A DNA stretch of 64,000 nt, taken from Pseudomonas sp. Irchel 3A7 (lineage in GTDB: Bacteria > Pseudomonadota > Gammaproteobacteria > Pseudomonadales > Pseudomonadaceae). Below the pieces are notes generated by a model. It saw nothing but the letters and a program-made list of their open reading frames with translations, was not told the DNA's origin and did no database searches. Below, one piece after another: positions 17,029 to 26,246 of the stretch; positions within the stretch are counted from its first letter, which is position 1, and every line of letters begins with the position of its first letter. The stretch covers positions 1 to 64,000 of the forward strand of contig NZ_FYED01000006.1 in NCBI RefSeq assembly GCF_900187565.1, written 5' to 3'. The position numbers and the translations under genes were made by a program.

Positions 17029-18603
17029 TTACTTGGCAGCTTTCATTTTTTCATCGATTTTCTTGTCCACTTCCTCGCGGATCTGGTCGATGCTGAAGCT
17101 CGCCGGGCGTTGGCTAGGCGGGTAATCGACAAAGGTCTGCAGGAACATTGCGGATCTTCGGGTGGCGTCGAACAGCAGATAGTCGTTCTTGGTCAGCCAA
17201 TCATAATATTGGTCAGACACGACGTCGGCACGCTCGTAGGGATCCATGCGCAAGTTGAAAAGCTTGGGCACGCGCAGGCAAGTGAACGGTTCGCTCCACA
17301 CCTTCAAGCCGCCGGGAGCACGCTGCTCGCAAAAGACGATCTTCCAGTCGTTGAAACGCATGTTCACCAGGACGCCGTCATCGTTGAAATAGTAGAACTC
17401 GGTACGTGCACTTTTGCCGGTCTTTCCGGTCAGGTAGTCCAACTGGTTAAAGCCATCCAGATGCACCTTGAAGTTCTTCCCGCCGACGTCAGCCCCCTTG
17501 AGCAGGCGTTCCTTGATATCGGTATCGCCGGCGGCAGCCAGCAAGGTCGGGAACCAGTCCATTCCGGAGAACATTTGGGTTGACACTTCACCGGGCTTGA
17601 CCTTGCCCGGCCAGCGGATCATCGCCGGAACCCGGTAAGCGCCTTCCCAGTTGGAGTTCTTCTCGTTGCGGAACGGAGTAGTCGCTGCATCCGGCCAGGA
17701 CCATTGGTTAGGGCCGTTGTCAGTGGTGTAGACGACGATGGTGTTGTCGGTGATTTTCAGGTCATCCAGCGTCTTCAACAGCTTGCCCACGTCGCCATCA
17801 TGCTCGAGCATGCCGTCGGCATATTCGTTGCCCGGCATGCCGCTCTGGCCTTGCATGGATTCGCGAACATGGGTGAAAGCATGCATGCGGGTGGTGTTCA
17901 TCCAGACGAAGAACGGTTTGTCCGCCTTGGCCTGTTTCTCGATGAATGCTTGCGCCGCGGCAGTGGTTTCGTCGTCGATGGTTTCCATGCGCTTTTTGTT
18001 CAGCGCGCCGGTGTCTTCGATCTTGCCATCGGCAAAGCTGTGGATCACGCCACGTGGAGAGGCCGCCTTGACGAACGCGGCATCATCTTTCGGCCAGTAC
18101 GGACGTTCGGGTTCTTCCTCGGCGTTGAGGTGATAGAGATTGCCGAAGAACTCGTCAAAACCGTGGTTGGTGGGCAGGTACTCATCCTTGTCCCCCAAAT
18201 GGTTCTTACCAAACTGCCCCGTCGCATAGCCGTGTGCCTTGAGCGCCTGGGCAATGGTGACATCCCTTGCCTGCAAGCCGACCGACGCGCCTGGCATGCC
18301 GACTTTGGACAGGCCGGTTCGCAGTGGGGACTGTCCGGTAATGAAGGTCGAGCGTCCGGCGGTGCAGCTGTTCTCCGCGTAGTAGTCGGTGAACATCATG
18401 CCTTCCTTGGCGATGCGGTCGATGTTCGGCGTCTTGTAGCCGACCACGCCCATGGAATAGGCACTGATGTTGGTCTGGCCGATGTCGTCGCCAAAGATTA
18501 CGAGGATATTGGGTTTATCGGCGGCCCCGGCGGTTGCCGAGAACGCCATCACCGAAGCCGCCAGCAGGGCCGCCTTCGGTAACCATTTGCGTATGCCAGT
18601 CAT
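17029..18603 (-). CDS. Secreted arylsulfatase-family hydrolase with CTAGR motif
   Basis: The 524-residue precursor has a signal peptide (about 1-27, ending ATAGA). The sulfatase domain starts PNILVIFGDDIGQTN with the metal-binding Asp pair at 39-40. The formylglycine site is Cys80 in SCTAGRSTFITG. In place of the usual Cys-x-Pro-x-Arg it has Ala at the third position, the form associated in other sulfatases with radical-SAM maturases or found in a separate subfamily. Later come YTTDNGPN and KDDAAFV-type blocks. It should hydrolyse sulfate esters in the periplasm. AAGGAG precedes the ATG at 18603. It is last in the MoxR/VWA run, 68 nt after the HAD gene. No maturase gene is in the window. Confidence 0.88.
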   Translation of the reverse strand: MTGIRKWLPKAALLAASVMAFSATAGAADKPNILVIFGDDIGQTNISAYSMGVVGYKTPNIDRIAKEGMMFTDYYAENSCTAGRSTFITGQSPLRTGLSKVGMPGASVGLQARDVTIAQALKAHGYATGQFGKNHLGDKDEYLPTNHGFDEFFGNLYHLNAEEEPERPYWPKDDAAFVKAASPRGVIHSFADGKIEDTGALNKKRMETIDDETTAAAQAFIEKQAKADKPFFVWMNTTRMHAFTHVRESMQGQSGMPGNEYADGMLEHDGDVGKLLKTLDDLKITDNTIVVYTTDNGPNQWSWPDAATTPFRNEKNSNWEGAYRVPAMIRWPGKVKPGEVSTQMFSGMDWFPTLLAAAGDTDIKERLLKGADVGGKNFKVHLDGFNQLDYLTGKTGKSARTEFYYFNDDGVLVNMRFNDWKIVFCEQRAPGGLKVWSEPFTCLRVPKLFNLRMDPYERADVVSDQYYDWLTKNDYLLFDATRRSAMFLQTFVDYPPSQRPASFSIDQIREEVDKKIDEKMKAAK

Positions 18604-18671
18604 ATGACTTGCTCCTTTTGCTTTGCGTCGCTCGGTGCGACAAACGTTCATTGCGGTCCTGCATCACGCTT

Positions 18672-19700
18672 TTATTGCACTTGCTCGGGGATGGGGGCAT
18701 CGAAGGGGTAGATCCGCCGCCATTCGGCAGCCATGTCGACGACGGTCCAGCCACGGGTTTTTGCTTCGTCCAGGGCTTTGTCCAGACGGCCGATCTTCGA
18801 TTCGCGGTCGTAAGCCCATTCGCGTTTGGCGTCGGTGTGATGCACCAGGCCCATGAAGCGCTTACCCGGCCCGGCGGCGGTCCACTGCAGCATCTGCAGG
18901 TCGCCATCGGAGTTGCCGAAAGCAAGAATCGGCCGACGCCCGATCACGGCATCGATGCTTTCCGGTTTGCCCGGCCCATCGTCGTTGTGGGCCAGTTTTG
19001 GCGTGCGCAGGATCGAGGCTTTGCCGTCCTTGTACTCAAACGCGGTGACAAAGGTGGTGCCGATGACCTGCTCGGGTGGAACGCCGTAGACCTTTTCGGC
19101 AAAGGCGCGCATGAAACCGGTATCGCCACCGGAGACGATGTAGGTCTTGAAGTCCAGGCGACGCAGGTAGTCGAGCATTTCCAGCATCGGCTGGTAGATC
19201 ATTTCGGTGTACGGCTTGCCGGTTTTCGGATGACGGGCCTGGCTCAGCCAGGTCCTGGCGTAGTCATCGAAAGCTTCGGTGGTCATGCCGCTGTGGGTCG
19301 CGCCGACGATTTTCAGCAGGCCGTCCGTGCCGGTCGCCGCCAGGGCCTGGTGATCATTTTCCAGTACCGCCTTGAACGGCTGGGTGGTTTTCCATTCCGG
19401 GTGTTGTGGCGCGGTGCGCTTGACTTCATCGAGGGCGAACAACAACTCGAAGTACATCGGCTGCTCGCTCCACAGCGTGCCGTCGTTGTCGAACACGGCG
19501 ATACGATCTTCGGGTTTGACGAAGTCCTTGCTGTTCCGGTCGGTCACGGCCTGGACGAATTCGATGATGTTCTTTTTCGATGGACCGTCGTTCCACGAGG
19601 GCAACGGCTCGGCCGCCTGCACCAGCAATGGCAGGCTCAGGATCAGCGTCAGTAACAACCTCAGTCCGTGATGCTGGCGGATCGATATCGGGTTCGTCAT
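18672..19700 (-). CDS. Secreted HAD-family phosphatase-like hydrolase
   Basis: The 342-residue precursor has a signal peptide ([15 protein letters not shown], cut near residue 29). HAD motif I is complete: [10 protein letters not shown] with Asp71 and Asp73. Motif II appears as [12 protein letters not shown], and the distal acidic motif as [12 protein letters not shown]. It resembles phosphoserine-phosphatase-like HAD proteins exported to the periplasm; the substrate is unknown. The ATG overlaps the BatD-like stop (ATGA), so the two are translationally coupled. AAGGATTTCCC precedes the start. The gene fits between the VWA genes and the sulfatase, suggesting joint processing of an exported substrate. 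Confidence 0.85.
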   Translation of the reverse strand: MTNPISIRQHHGLRLLLTLILSLPLLVQAAEPLPSWNDGPSKKNIIEFVQAVTDRNSKDFVKPEDRIAVFDNDGTLWSEQPMYFELLFALDEVKRTAPQHPEWKTTQPFKAVLENDHQALAATGTDGLLKIVGATHSGMTTEAFDDYARTWLSQARHPKTGKPYTEMIYQPMLEMLDYLRRLDFKTYIVSGGDTGFMRAFAEKVYGVPPEQVIGTTFVTAFEYKDGKASILRTPKLAHNDDGPGKPESIDAVIGRRPILAFGNSDGDLQMLQWTAAGPGKRFMGLVHHTDAKREWAYDRESKIGRLDKALDEAKTRGWTVVDMAAEWRRIYPFDAPIPEQVQ

Positions 19701-21121
19701 GGGAAATCCTTCTCGTGAACGGGGTTCAGTGGTCGCAGTGCGGGAGCGACTGATTCTTTGTCGTGTTCGGCCTGACTATGCAGCGTAGTCAAGGATTGCC
19801 TGAGTTGAAGCAACGCCTGATCTTTGGTCGGCTCCCGGCCGTAACAGGCGCGCAACAGTGCTTGCAGGCGAGGGCCGAAAGCGGTCAATTTCAGGCCTTT
19901 GCGGATGCGCCGTGTCCACAGATAGAGGGCGCTCAGCTGCGGCGGCGTGCCGTCGAGCTGCTGAGAGATCTGCCGCCAGGCGTAGTCGGCGGACTCCAGC
20001 CAGGCCACATGACGGGCGTGACGCCGTGCTTGCCAGCGCAGGTACGCGCGATGAATGAACGGGCGCACGAACCCGGTCAGCAACGCCACGCTCAACAGCA
20101 GCGCCAGCAAGCCAAGGACAAATCCCGACAGGTGCACGCGGTTTTGCTGCCCGAGTTTTTTCAGGTCTTCGGTGATCGAAAACACTGGCCGATAGGTGCT
20201 ATTGGCCACGGCATCAAAGGCTACGGCGGGGACTTGAGCGATTCGGGCCTGCTGGCTGCCGGCGTCCCACCATTTCAATTCGATGGCTGGCAATGTGTGA
20301 TGGCCTTCGCGGTCGATCCGGTAAGTCACGCTGTCGATGCGCTGGCCACCGGTGAAATGGCCGCGACCGTCATCCAGGGTCCTGACCTGCGGGTTTTTCG
20401 GGTAGCGACTGAGGCCGCTGACATCGTTCAGTGCTGGCGTCGGCAACGACATGGCCAGGGCACCGTCGGCTTGCAGGATCAATTGCCGGGTGAGGCTATC
20501 GCCGACTTTCAACGGCGTGTCGGCGTTGTTGATTGATTGGGTGAAACTCAGCTTCTGGGCGACCAGTACCGGCTCACCGGGCGCGAACCCTGGCGGTTGC
20601 GTCGCGACAAAATGCAACGGCTGGCTCTGCGCGCTGAGTTCGGCGCTGGCCTGGCCGGGTGTGGCGCGCACGGTCAGGGCGGGGATGTCGAAACCCCGGG
20701 CCACATTCGGGGTGATCAGGAAGCTGTAGCGCATGCCATTGAAGGATTTACCGTCAAGGGTCTGGTTCAGGTGTTCGGCATGGCCGTCCGGGGGCATGAC
20801 CAGTGCCCCCGGCAGTTTCAGGTCGGGCAGGGTGGGGGCGTCGGTGAACCAGGTGTCGGTGAGGATGTCGAGTTGCAGTTCGACGAGGCTGCCGACCATG
20901 GGTGGGGTGCTGGGTTGCAGGCTTGTCTGGACCCTTAATTCAGGTTCGGCGGCGAGGGTGGCTGTGCTGAACAGGCATAGGAGCAAGGTGCCGAGATTTG
21001 TGGTGATTGATCTGGCGCTATCGCTGGCAAGCCAGCTCCCACAGGGTTTTGTGAACAACTCAGAACCTGTGGGAGCTGGCTTGCCAGCGATAGCCGCGAC
21101 TCGGTTTAACAGATTGATCAT
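19697..21121 (-). CDS. BatD-like protein with REPIN-derived N-terminal insertion
   Basis: The 474-residue protein ends the Bat block. After the signal-like segment [19 protein letters not shown] come beta-rich domains ([26 protein letters not shown]), a membrane helix ([20 protein letters not shown], about 2/3 along) and a helical cytoplasmic tail. This is the order expected for BatD (oxygen-tolerance family). The start ATG at 21121 overlaps the upstream stop (ATGA). Between residue 9 and the signal core lies a 26-codon in-frame REPIN (21017-21094), giving an abnormal N-terminus ([14 protein letters not shown]). If the ATG is used the signal peptide is extended; an internal TTG at 20986 could bypass it. 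Confidence 0.82.
   Translation of the reverse strand: MINLLNRVAAIAGKPAPTGSELFTKPCGSWLASDSARSITTNLGTLLLCLFSTATLAAEPELRVQTSLQPSTPPMVGSLVELQLDILTDTWFTDAPTLPDLKLPGALVMPPDGHAEHLNQTLDGKSFNGMRYSFLITPNVARGFDIPALTVRATPGQASAELSAQSQPLHFVATQPPGFAPGEPVLVAQKLSFTQSINNADTPLKVGDSLTRQLILQADGALAMSLPTPALNDVSGLSRYPKNPQVRTLDDGRGHFTGGQRIDSVTYRIDREGHHTLPAIELKWWDAGSQQARIAQVPAVAFDAVANSTYRPVFSITEDLKKLGQQNRVHLSGFVLGLLALLLSVALLTGFVRPFIHRAYLRWQARRHARHVAWLESADYAWRQISQQLDGTPPQLSALYLWTRRIRKGLKLTAFGPRLQALLRACYGREPTKDQALLQLRQSLTTLHSQAEHDKESVAPALRPLNPVHEKDFP
21017..21094. repeat. REPIN inserted in frame inside the BatD-like gene
   Basis: GCTATCGCTGGCAAGCCAGC at 21017 and the reverse complement ending at 21094 form 29-nt arms around a 20-nt loop. 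The element is 78 nt, a multiple of three, and is read through without a stop. The family is the same as at 14245-14300. It interrupts the signal-peptide region. Confidence 0.9.
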
Positions 21122-22698
21122 GGCTTCACTCCCGCCTGATCCTGCAAACCGAATTTCTGTTTCAGGAACTTCGCCGGCGATGTGCTGAGGTTCTGCAGCC
21201 ACTGTTCATCCGACGCCGCCTGTTGGGTCTGCAACGCCTTGCTCTGACCCTTGCCCGGTGCCTTGTCCATCTTGATGTCGTCAGGCTTGACCTCGGGCGC
21301 GTTCTGTTCGGCGCTTTCGGTGTCTTTCTGCAAGGCGATGGCCAGGGCGAGGTTGGCCGTGGCTTCGGGGAACTGCGGTTGCAGCTTCAACGCCTGGGTG
21401 TAGGCCGCAATCGCTTCGTCGAACTTGAAGCGACGCACGTAAATGTTGCCCAGGTAGAAATACGCCTGGGGCGTTTGCAGGCGCGCGAAGCTGGCCAGCG
21501 CCAGGTCGAAATCGGCGGCGTTGTAGGCGGCGATGCCTTTCCAGTACGGGTCGGCAAAGTGTGCGGCGGCCTGCGGGAAGTGCTCATGTTCGAAGGCCCA
21601 GCGCCCTTGCTGGTCAGGGGTGAAGAAGGCGTCGGTCAGTGCGCCGGCCTGTACCGGCGCAGGTGGCCAGCCAAGTCCGACCGCCAATAGCAAACCGGCC
21701 ATCCAGTTCAGGCTCCAGCCCTTGCGCACACTGAAGAAAGCAAGCAACAGCAGCGGCCAGCACAGCCAGTAGCCGGCATCCTTCCAGTGCAATTCACGCT
21801 GTTCGTCGCTGGCGCGCTGGAAGTGCGCCTGGGCGTGCAGGTCGACCCAGTCCAGATCGTCGTTGTCGAGCGTCAGGCTGCCCAGAGGCGCATCCATTTT
21901 GGATGCCAGCTGCTTGAGCGCGGCCTGATCAAAACTGCCCAGCACCGGCCGACCGCTGCTATCGATTCGCGGCTGGCCACTGGCATCGCGGATGATCCCG
22001 CCGTCCTGGCTGCCGACCGCCAGTATCAACACTTGCAGCGCGCTGTCTGCCAATTGCCGGTCCAGACCGTCCAGCGCTGAAGTGTCGGCGCCATCGGTGA
22101 TCAGCAGCAGGGTGCCGGGGGATTTTTCCTCGGCCAGCAAGCGTTTGGCCTGGTCGATCACTGCACTGACATTTTTTCCCGGCTTGCCGATCAGGTCGGT
22201 GCTCAAGGCCTGGATAAAGGTGTCGAGCAGGCTGGGATCGTCCGTGGCCGGCAGTACAAGGTGCGCACTGCCGGCGTAGGCGATCAGGGCATTGCGCGCG
22301 CCGGCGCGACGCTGGATCAGGTCATGAGTTTTGTGTTTGGCCGCTTCCAGGCGCGTCGGTTGCACATCGGTGGCGTCCATCGACGGCGACAGATCAATGG
22401 CGATGATCAGCGGTGCACGGTTTTCCAGAAAGTCCGGCCGATCCTGCTCCCAGGTCGGCCCGGCGGCGGCCAGGGCGCCGAGTATCAGCAGCGTGCAGAC
22501 CAGGTGCACCGGTCGCAGCCATTGTCGGTCCTGCGGGGTGATCAGCAAGTGCGGCAGCAAGTGCCCGGCAATGTTGCCACGCAGGCGGCGTTGCAGGTCA
22601 CGGCTGCGGCGCCAGAGCAGTGGCAGAACGGCAGCGAAGGGCAGCAGCAACAGCCACAGCGGACGCAGGAAGTGGAAGTCGCCGAGATCGATGTCCAT
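21118..22698 (-). CDS. VWA-TPR membrane protein (BatB/BatC-like fusion)
   Basis: The 526-residue protein has N-terminal membrane helices ([19 protein letters not shown] and a second near 60). A VWA domain follows with a complete MIDAS start, [14 protein letters not shown], and later [11 protein letters not shown]. Then come two further membrane segments and a TPR region ([36 protein letters not shown]). A Lys/Gln-rich tail ends it. BatB and BatC are fused this way in many gamma-proteobacteria. The start at 22698 is one nucleotide after the BatA-like stop. It probably forms a metal-dependent scaffold with BatA and BatD at the inner membrane. Confidence 0.88.
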   Translation of the reverse strand: MDIDLGDFHFLRPLWLLLLPFAAVLPLLWRRSRDLQRRLRGNIAGHLLPHLLITPQDRQWLRPVHLVCTLLILGALAAAGPTWEQDRPDFLENRAPLIIAIDLSPSMDATDVQPTRLEAAKHKTHDLIQRRAGARNALIAYAGSAHLVLPATDDPSLLDTFIQALSTDLIGKPGKNVSAVIDQAKRLLAEEKSPGTLLLITDGADTSALDGLDRQLADSALQVLILAVGSQDGGIIRDASGQPRIDSSGRPVLGSFDQAALKQLASKMDAPLGSLTLDNDDLDWVDLHAQAHFQRASDEQRELHWKDAGYWLCWPLLLLAFFSVRKGWSLNWMAGLLLAVGLGWPPAPVQAGALTDAFFTPDQQGRWAFEHEHFPQAAAHFADPYWKGIAAYNAADFDLALASFARLQTPQAYFYLGNIYVRRFKFDEAIAAYTQALKLQPQFPEATANLALAIALQKDTESAEQNAPEVKPDDIKMDKAPGKGQSKALQTQQAASDEQWLQNLSTSPAKFLKQKFGLQDQAGVKP

Positions 22699-22699
22699 C

Positions 22700-23692
22700 T
22701 CAGGCCTCTTGCCGCTGACGGGCCAAGGACAGGCGCGGACGCAGCATGGCGCCCAGTTGATAGAGCGCGAGCAGCGCAATCGCTACCCCCAGCGGCCACC
22801 AGAACAGATCCTTTTTCGGTTGATGGCTGAGGGTTTTCACCTGATGGGGCGTGAGCGTGTCGAGGGTGCTGTAGACCTGATCCAGCGCGGTGCGGTCTTC
22901 GGCGCGGAAGTACTTGCCACCGGTGGCTTCGGCGATCTGTTGCAAACTGGTCAGGTTGACCCTGGCTTCGCCGGAAGCCTGCGGATCGCCAATGGCAATG
23001 GTGTGAATCACCACGCCTTTGGCGGCCGCCATGGCCGCCGCATGATCCGGCGTGATGGCGCTGCTGGTGTCATTGCCGTCGGTCAGCAGGATCAGCACTT
23101 TTTCCTGTTCATGGGCCTGTTCCAGCAGCTTCAGGCTCAAGCCGATGGCATCGCCGATGGCGGTGTTGGGACCGGCCATGCCGATACCGGTGTCGTCCAG
23201 CAACAGCGACAGGCTGGCGTGATCGAGGGTCAGCGGTGCCTGCGGATACGCACCGCTGCCGAACACGATCAGGCCGAGGCGATCCTCTTTGCGTTTGTCG
23301 ATAAAGCCGTGCACCACGCCCTTCACCGCCGCCAACCGATTGATCTTCTGGCCGCTGGCATCGGTGAAGTCGGTGGTTTCCATGGATTGGGACAGGTCGA
23401 TGGCCAGCATCAGGTCTCGCACCGGTTGCTGGCGTTCGATGGGTTTTTCCACGTACACCGGTCGGGCCGCCGCCAGCAGCAACAGCACCCACACCAACAG
23501 ATTCAATGCCAGCTGCCAGCGATTGCTGCGGGTGCCGGCCTGATTCGGTGCCTGGCCGACCGCGTGGCTCATGGCGGCAAAAAACGGCACCCGCACCGCA
23601 CTGCGTGCCTCGCGGTAGTCGGGCAGGTAGCGATAACCGAACCACGGCAACGGCAACAGCAGTAACAGCCAGGGGTAATCAAGTTGCCACAT
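22700..23692 (-). CDS. VWA membrane protein (BatA-like)
   Basis: The 330-residue protein starts with a membrane helix (YPWLLLLLPLPWFGY) and has a second at about 55-75. It then has the VWA domain with MIDAS DLSQSMETTDF and LILLTDGNDTSSAI, and a final membrane helix (WWPLGVAIALLALYQLG). This is the BatA layout. The start at 23692 overlaps the 3' end of the DUF4381 gene by 14 nt. It acts with MoxR-type ATPases in other systems, where the pair matures or assembles other proteins. Confidence 0.88.
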   Translation of the reverse strand: MWQLDYPWLLLLLPLPWFGYRYLPDYREARSAVRVPFFAAMSHAVGQAPNQAGTRSNRWQLALNLLVWVLLLLAAARPVYVEKPIERQQPVRDLMLAIDLSQSMETTDFTDASGQKINRLAAVKGVVHGFIDKRKEDRLGLIVFGSGAYPQAPLTLDHASLSLLLDDTGIGMAGPNTAIGDAIGLSLKLLEQAHEQEKVLILLTDGNDTSSAITPDHAAAMAAAKGVVIHTIAIGDPQASGEARVNLTSLQQIAEATGGKYFRAEDRTALDQVYSTLDTLTPHQVKTLSHQPKKDLFWWPLGVAIALLALYQLGAMLRPRLSLARQRQEA

Positions 23693-24260
23693 GATGGTGC
23701 TCCACCCAGGTTTTGCAGGTGGCGAACAGTTGCTGGCGCTGTTCGGAGGGGAGGGCTTGCAGAACCGCATCAGGCGCGTAGGCCAGCAGCGCCAGTTGTT
23801 GGCTGAAGTTGGCGGGGAGGGGGGGCGCAACGTGCGCCTGCAGAAAGTCTTGCCAGTCCATCCCGCCTAGTGCGGTCACCTGTGGGAGCGAGCCTGCTCG
23901 CGAAAGCGGCGTGTCAGTCACCGCAAATTTTGAATGTGAGGCCGCCTTCGCGAGCAGGCTCGCTCCCACAGGGTGATGGGTGGTGGGCATTGAGAGGGCG
24001 GTGCGCTTGAGCAACTCTGGAAGCTCGCGCAACGCACTCAAGTCATCACTGCGCTGCTGCAACTGCGCCAACCGCACCAATGCCTCGCGCCGATAGCGAT
24101 CGCGCCGCCATTGCCAATACCGCCGGGCGGCGATGATCAGCGCCGTCAGCCCCAGCAAACCGAGCAGCACCCACCAACCCCAGGTCTGCGGCGCATAGCT
24201 GACCGGCGCAGGAAGCGCGATTTCCTTGAGTTGCTCGATGCTCGGGACATTCGGATTCAT
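23679..24260 (-). CDS. DUF4381 protein carrying an in-frame REPIN insertion
   Basis: The 193-residue protein has the DUF4381 layout: a short N-terminus with LPAPVSYAPQTWGWW, one membrane helix (VLLGLLGLTALIIAARRYW), a charged helical part and a C-terminal block GMDWQDFLQAH and LLAYAPDA. Family members I recall are about 150-165 residues. The extra length here is accounted for by about 31 residues encoded by a REPIN ([12 protein letters not shown] to RAGSLPQ), read without a stop. The start overlaps the DUF58 stop (ATGA). The insertion lies between the membrane-proximal helix and the C-terminal block, so function may be kept or impaired. Confidence 0.85.
   Translation of the reverse strand: MNPNVPSIEQLKEIALPAPVSYAPQTWGWWVLLGLLGLTALIIAARRYWQWRRDRYRREALVRLAQLQQRSDDLSALRELPELLKRTALSMPTTHHPVGASLLAKAASHSKFAVTDTPLSRAGSLPQVTALGGMDWQDFLQAHVAPPLPANFSQQLALLAYAPDAVLQALPSEQRQQLFATCKTWVEHHHVAT
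23879..23972. repeat. REPIN inserted in frame inside the DUF4381 gene
   Basis: CCTGTGGGAGCGAGCCTGCT at 23879 and its complement ending at 23972 enclose a spacer homologous to the one at 4529-4621 (both contain GTCAGTCA and TTGAATGTGA). The downstream frame of the host gene is kept. Confidence 0.92.
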
Positions 24261-25192
24261 CGCCGCGCCCCGGTCAGCTTGCCCAGTTCGGCGCGCAGTT
24301 GCTCATGGGCCTCGGTCGCCGTGCTGAACATCATCAACGGCACCTGGCTGCGCCGCAGCAAGGTGGCAACGTCCTTGAGCCGCCCACTGAGAAAATCGCC
24401 CAAGGGCTGGTGCACCTGACGACGCTCCACTGCCAGTTCCACCTGCAACTGGCCCTGGGTGATCAACAGCCGGCCATTTTTCGGCAGGTTCAGCGCCAAC
24501 GGATCGTAGACCTGCATGGCGATCACGTCGTTGTGTGCCGCCAGCTGGCGCATCAGCTGCAAGGTGCGCTCACCGGCACCGGCAAAGTCGCTGACGATAC
24601 AGATCAAGTGATCGTGCCCCGCCAATGCCAGACATTGCTGCAACACCTTGTCGAGCTGGTCTTCGCCTTCGGCGTCCGGGTTGGCGGCGTTCAGTTCCCG
24701 GTTCTGCTGGACGATGCGGCTGCACAGCGCTTCGATCCGTGTACGGCTGCGCAGCGGCGCGACACTGTCGATGCGCCGGTCGTTGAACACCAGTCCGCCG
24801 ACCCGGTCACCTGCGTTGAACACCATCCACGCCGCCAAGGCCCCGAGCTCGGCGGCGACGGCGGATTTGAAGCTGCGTTGCGAGCCGAAGAACATGCTCA
24901 TGCGCTGGTCCACGAGGATCAACGCCGGGCGGTCACGCTCTTCGGTGAAGGTGCGCACCACCGGTTTGCCGGTGCGCAGCGAGGCGCGCCAGTCGAGGTG
25001 GCGCAAATCATCGCCGGGCTGATAGCGACGCAATTCATCGAAATTCAAGCCACGGCCACGCAGGCGTGAGGCATGGTTGCCGGCCAGAATGCTGCCCCGG
25101 GGCTGACGCGCGAGAAAACTCAGGTCACGGGCCTTGAACTCCAGGGTCATCAACTGCGCCAGGGAGACATAGACCAGACCATCGGCATTCAC
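24257..25192 (-). CDS. DUF58 protein (MoxR partner)
   Basis: The 311-residue protein carries the DUF58 signature: GRGLNFDELRRYQPGDDLRHLDW, with the preceding RQPRGSILAGNHASRLRG. It then has a VWA-like fold with ALILVDQRMSM. DUF58 proteins are standard partners of MoxR ATPases. A GTG start at 25192 overlaps the MoxR stop (GTGA) and gives the expected length. The next in-frame ATG, at about 25150, would also preserve the domain. No membrane helices are seen, so it is cytoplasmic or peripheral. Confidence 0.85.
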   Translation of the reverse strand: MNADGLVYVSLAQLMTLEFKARDLSFLARQPRGSILAGNHASRLRGRGLNFDELRRYQPGDDLRHLDWRASLRTGKPVVRTFTEERDRPALILVDQRMSMFFGSQRSFKSAVAAELGALAAWMVFNAGDRVGGLVFNDRRIDSVAPLRSRTRIEALCSRIVQQNRELNAANPDAEGEDQLDKVLQQCLALAGHDHLICIVSDFAGAGERTLQLMRQLAAHNDVIAMQVYDPLALNLPKNGRLLITQGQLQVELAVERRQVHQPLGDFLSGRLKDVATLLRRSQVPLMMFSTATEAHEQLRAELGKLTGARR

Positions 25193-26169
25193 GCAGGAAT
25201 CGCCACTTTGTCGAGCAGGCGGTCGAGCACTTGATCGGCAGACACACCGTCGGCCACCGCGTCGTAGCTCAGGTGCAGGCGATGACGCAGCACCGGGTGC
25301 ACCACAGCGCGTACGTTGTCCGGCGAGACGAAGTCCTGACCCTGCAACCACGCATCGGCGCGGGCGCAGCGGTCCAGTCCGATTCCACCGCGCGGGCTGG
25401 CGCCGATGGCGATCCAGCGGGCGAGGTCGGCGTCGTAGTCGGCCGGGCGACGCGTGGCATTGATCAGATCGATCAGGTAGCGATCGATGGCCGCCGACAC
25501 ATGCACCGCACTGACTTCGCGGCGCGCGGCGAAGATCACGTCCTGGGCCAGTGCGAAGCCTTGCACCGCAGCGGTCCTGGCACCGAGGGCCTGCTCTTCT
25601 TCGCGTAACAGGCGCAGCACCTGGCTTTCGTTGTCGGCGCTTGGGTAATCGAGCAGCACCTTCATCAGGAAACGGTCCATCTGCGCTTCAGGCAGCGGGT
25701 AAGTGCCTTCCTGTTCGATCGGGTTCTGGGTGGCGACCACGATGAACAGATCCGGCAGCACATGGCTGTTGCCGGCCACGGTGATCTGGCGTTCTTCCAT
25801 GGCTTCGAGCAACGCGGCCTGGACCTTGGCCGGCGCGCGGTTGATTTCGTCCGCCAGGATCAGGTTGCCGAACAGTGGCCCGGGCTGAAACCGTATCTCG
25901 TTCTTGCCGTCGACCTGATGCAGCACCTCGGCGCCGGTGATGTCAGACGGCAACAAATCAGGTGTGAACTGGATGCGACTCATCTTCGCGTCCAGATGCC
26001 TGGCCAGCGCCTTGACCGTACGGGTCTTGGCCAATCCCGGCAGGCTCTCGAGCAGCAAATGCCCGTTAGCCAACAGGCCAAGCAGGATTTGCCGGATCAC
26101 CTGATCCTGGCCAAGCACGGCTTCGGTGATGCTGGCTTGCAGGGCGTTGAGGTCATTGAGTGCGGTCAT
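25189..26169 (-). CDS. MoxR-family AAA+ ATPase
   Basis: The 326-residue length is standard. The Walker A reads LLLESLPGLAKTRTVKAL (a slight variant of EGVPGLGKT with the catalytic Lys-Thr kept). Walker B is LILADEINRAPAKVQAALLEAMEE, and sensor 1 is VATQNPIEQEGTYPLPEAQ. These ATPases act as chaperone-like remodelers together with VWA proteins, four or five of which are encoded just downstream. It starts the overlapping part of the run. The DUF1254 gene lies 77 nt upstream. Confidence 0.92.
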   Translation of the reverse strand: MTALNDLNALQASITEAVLGQDQVIRQILLGLLANGHLLLESLPGLAKTRTVKALARHLDAKMSRIQFTPDLLPSDITGAEVLHQVDGKNEIRFQPGPLFGNLILADEINRAPAKVQAALLEAMEERQITVAGNSHVLPDLFIVVATQNPIEQEGTYPLPEAQMDRFLMKVLLDYPSADNESQVLRLLREEEQALGARTAAVQGFALAQDVIFAARREVSAVHVSAAIDRYLIDLINATRRPADYDADLARWIAIGASPRGGIGLDRCARADAWLQGQDFVSPDNVRAVVHPVLRHRLHLSYDAVADGVSADQVLDRLLDKVAIPA

Positions 26170-26246
26170 GCTGCCTCCCGGAAAAGCGCCAACGTCAGAT
26201 CGACGCTATAGCTGTTGCCCTCAGGCCTGGCCATGGCTGACTCCGC

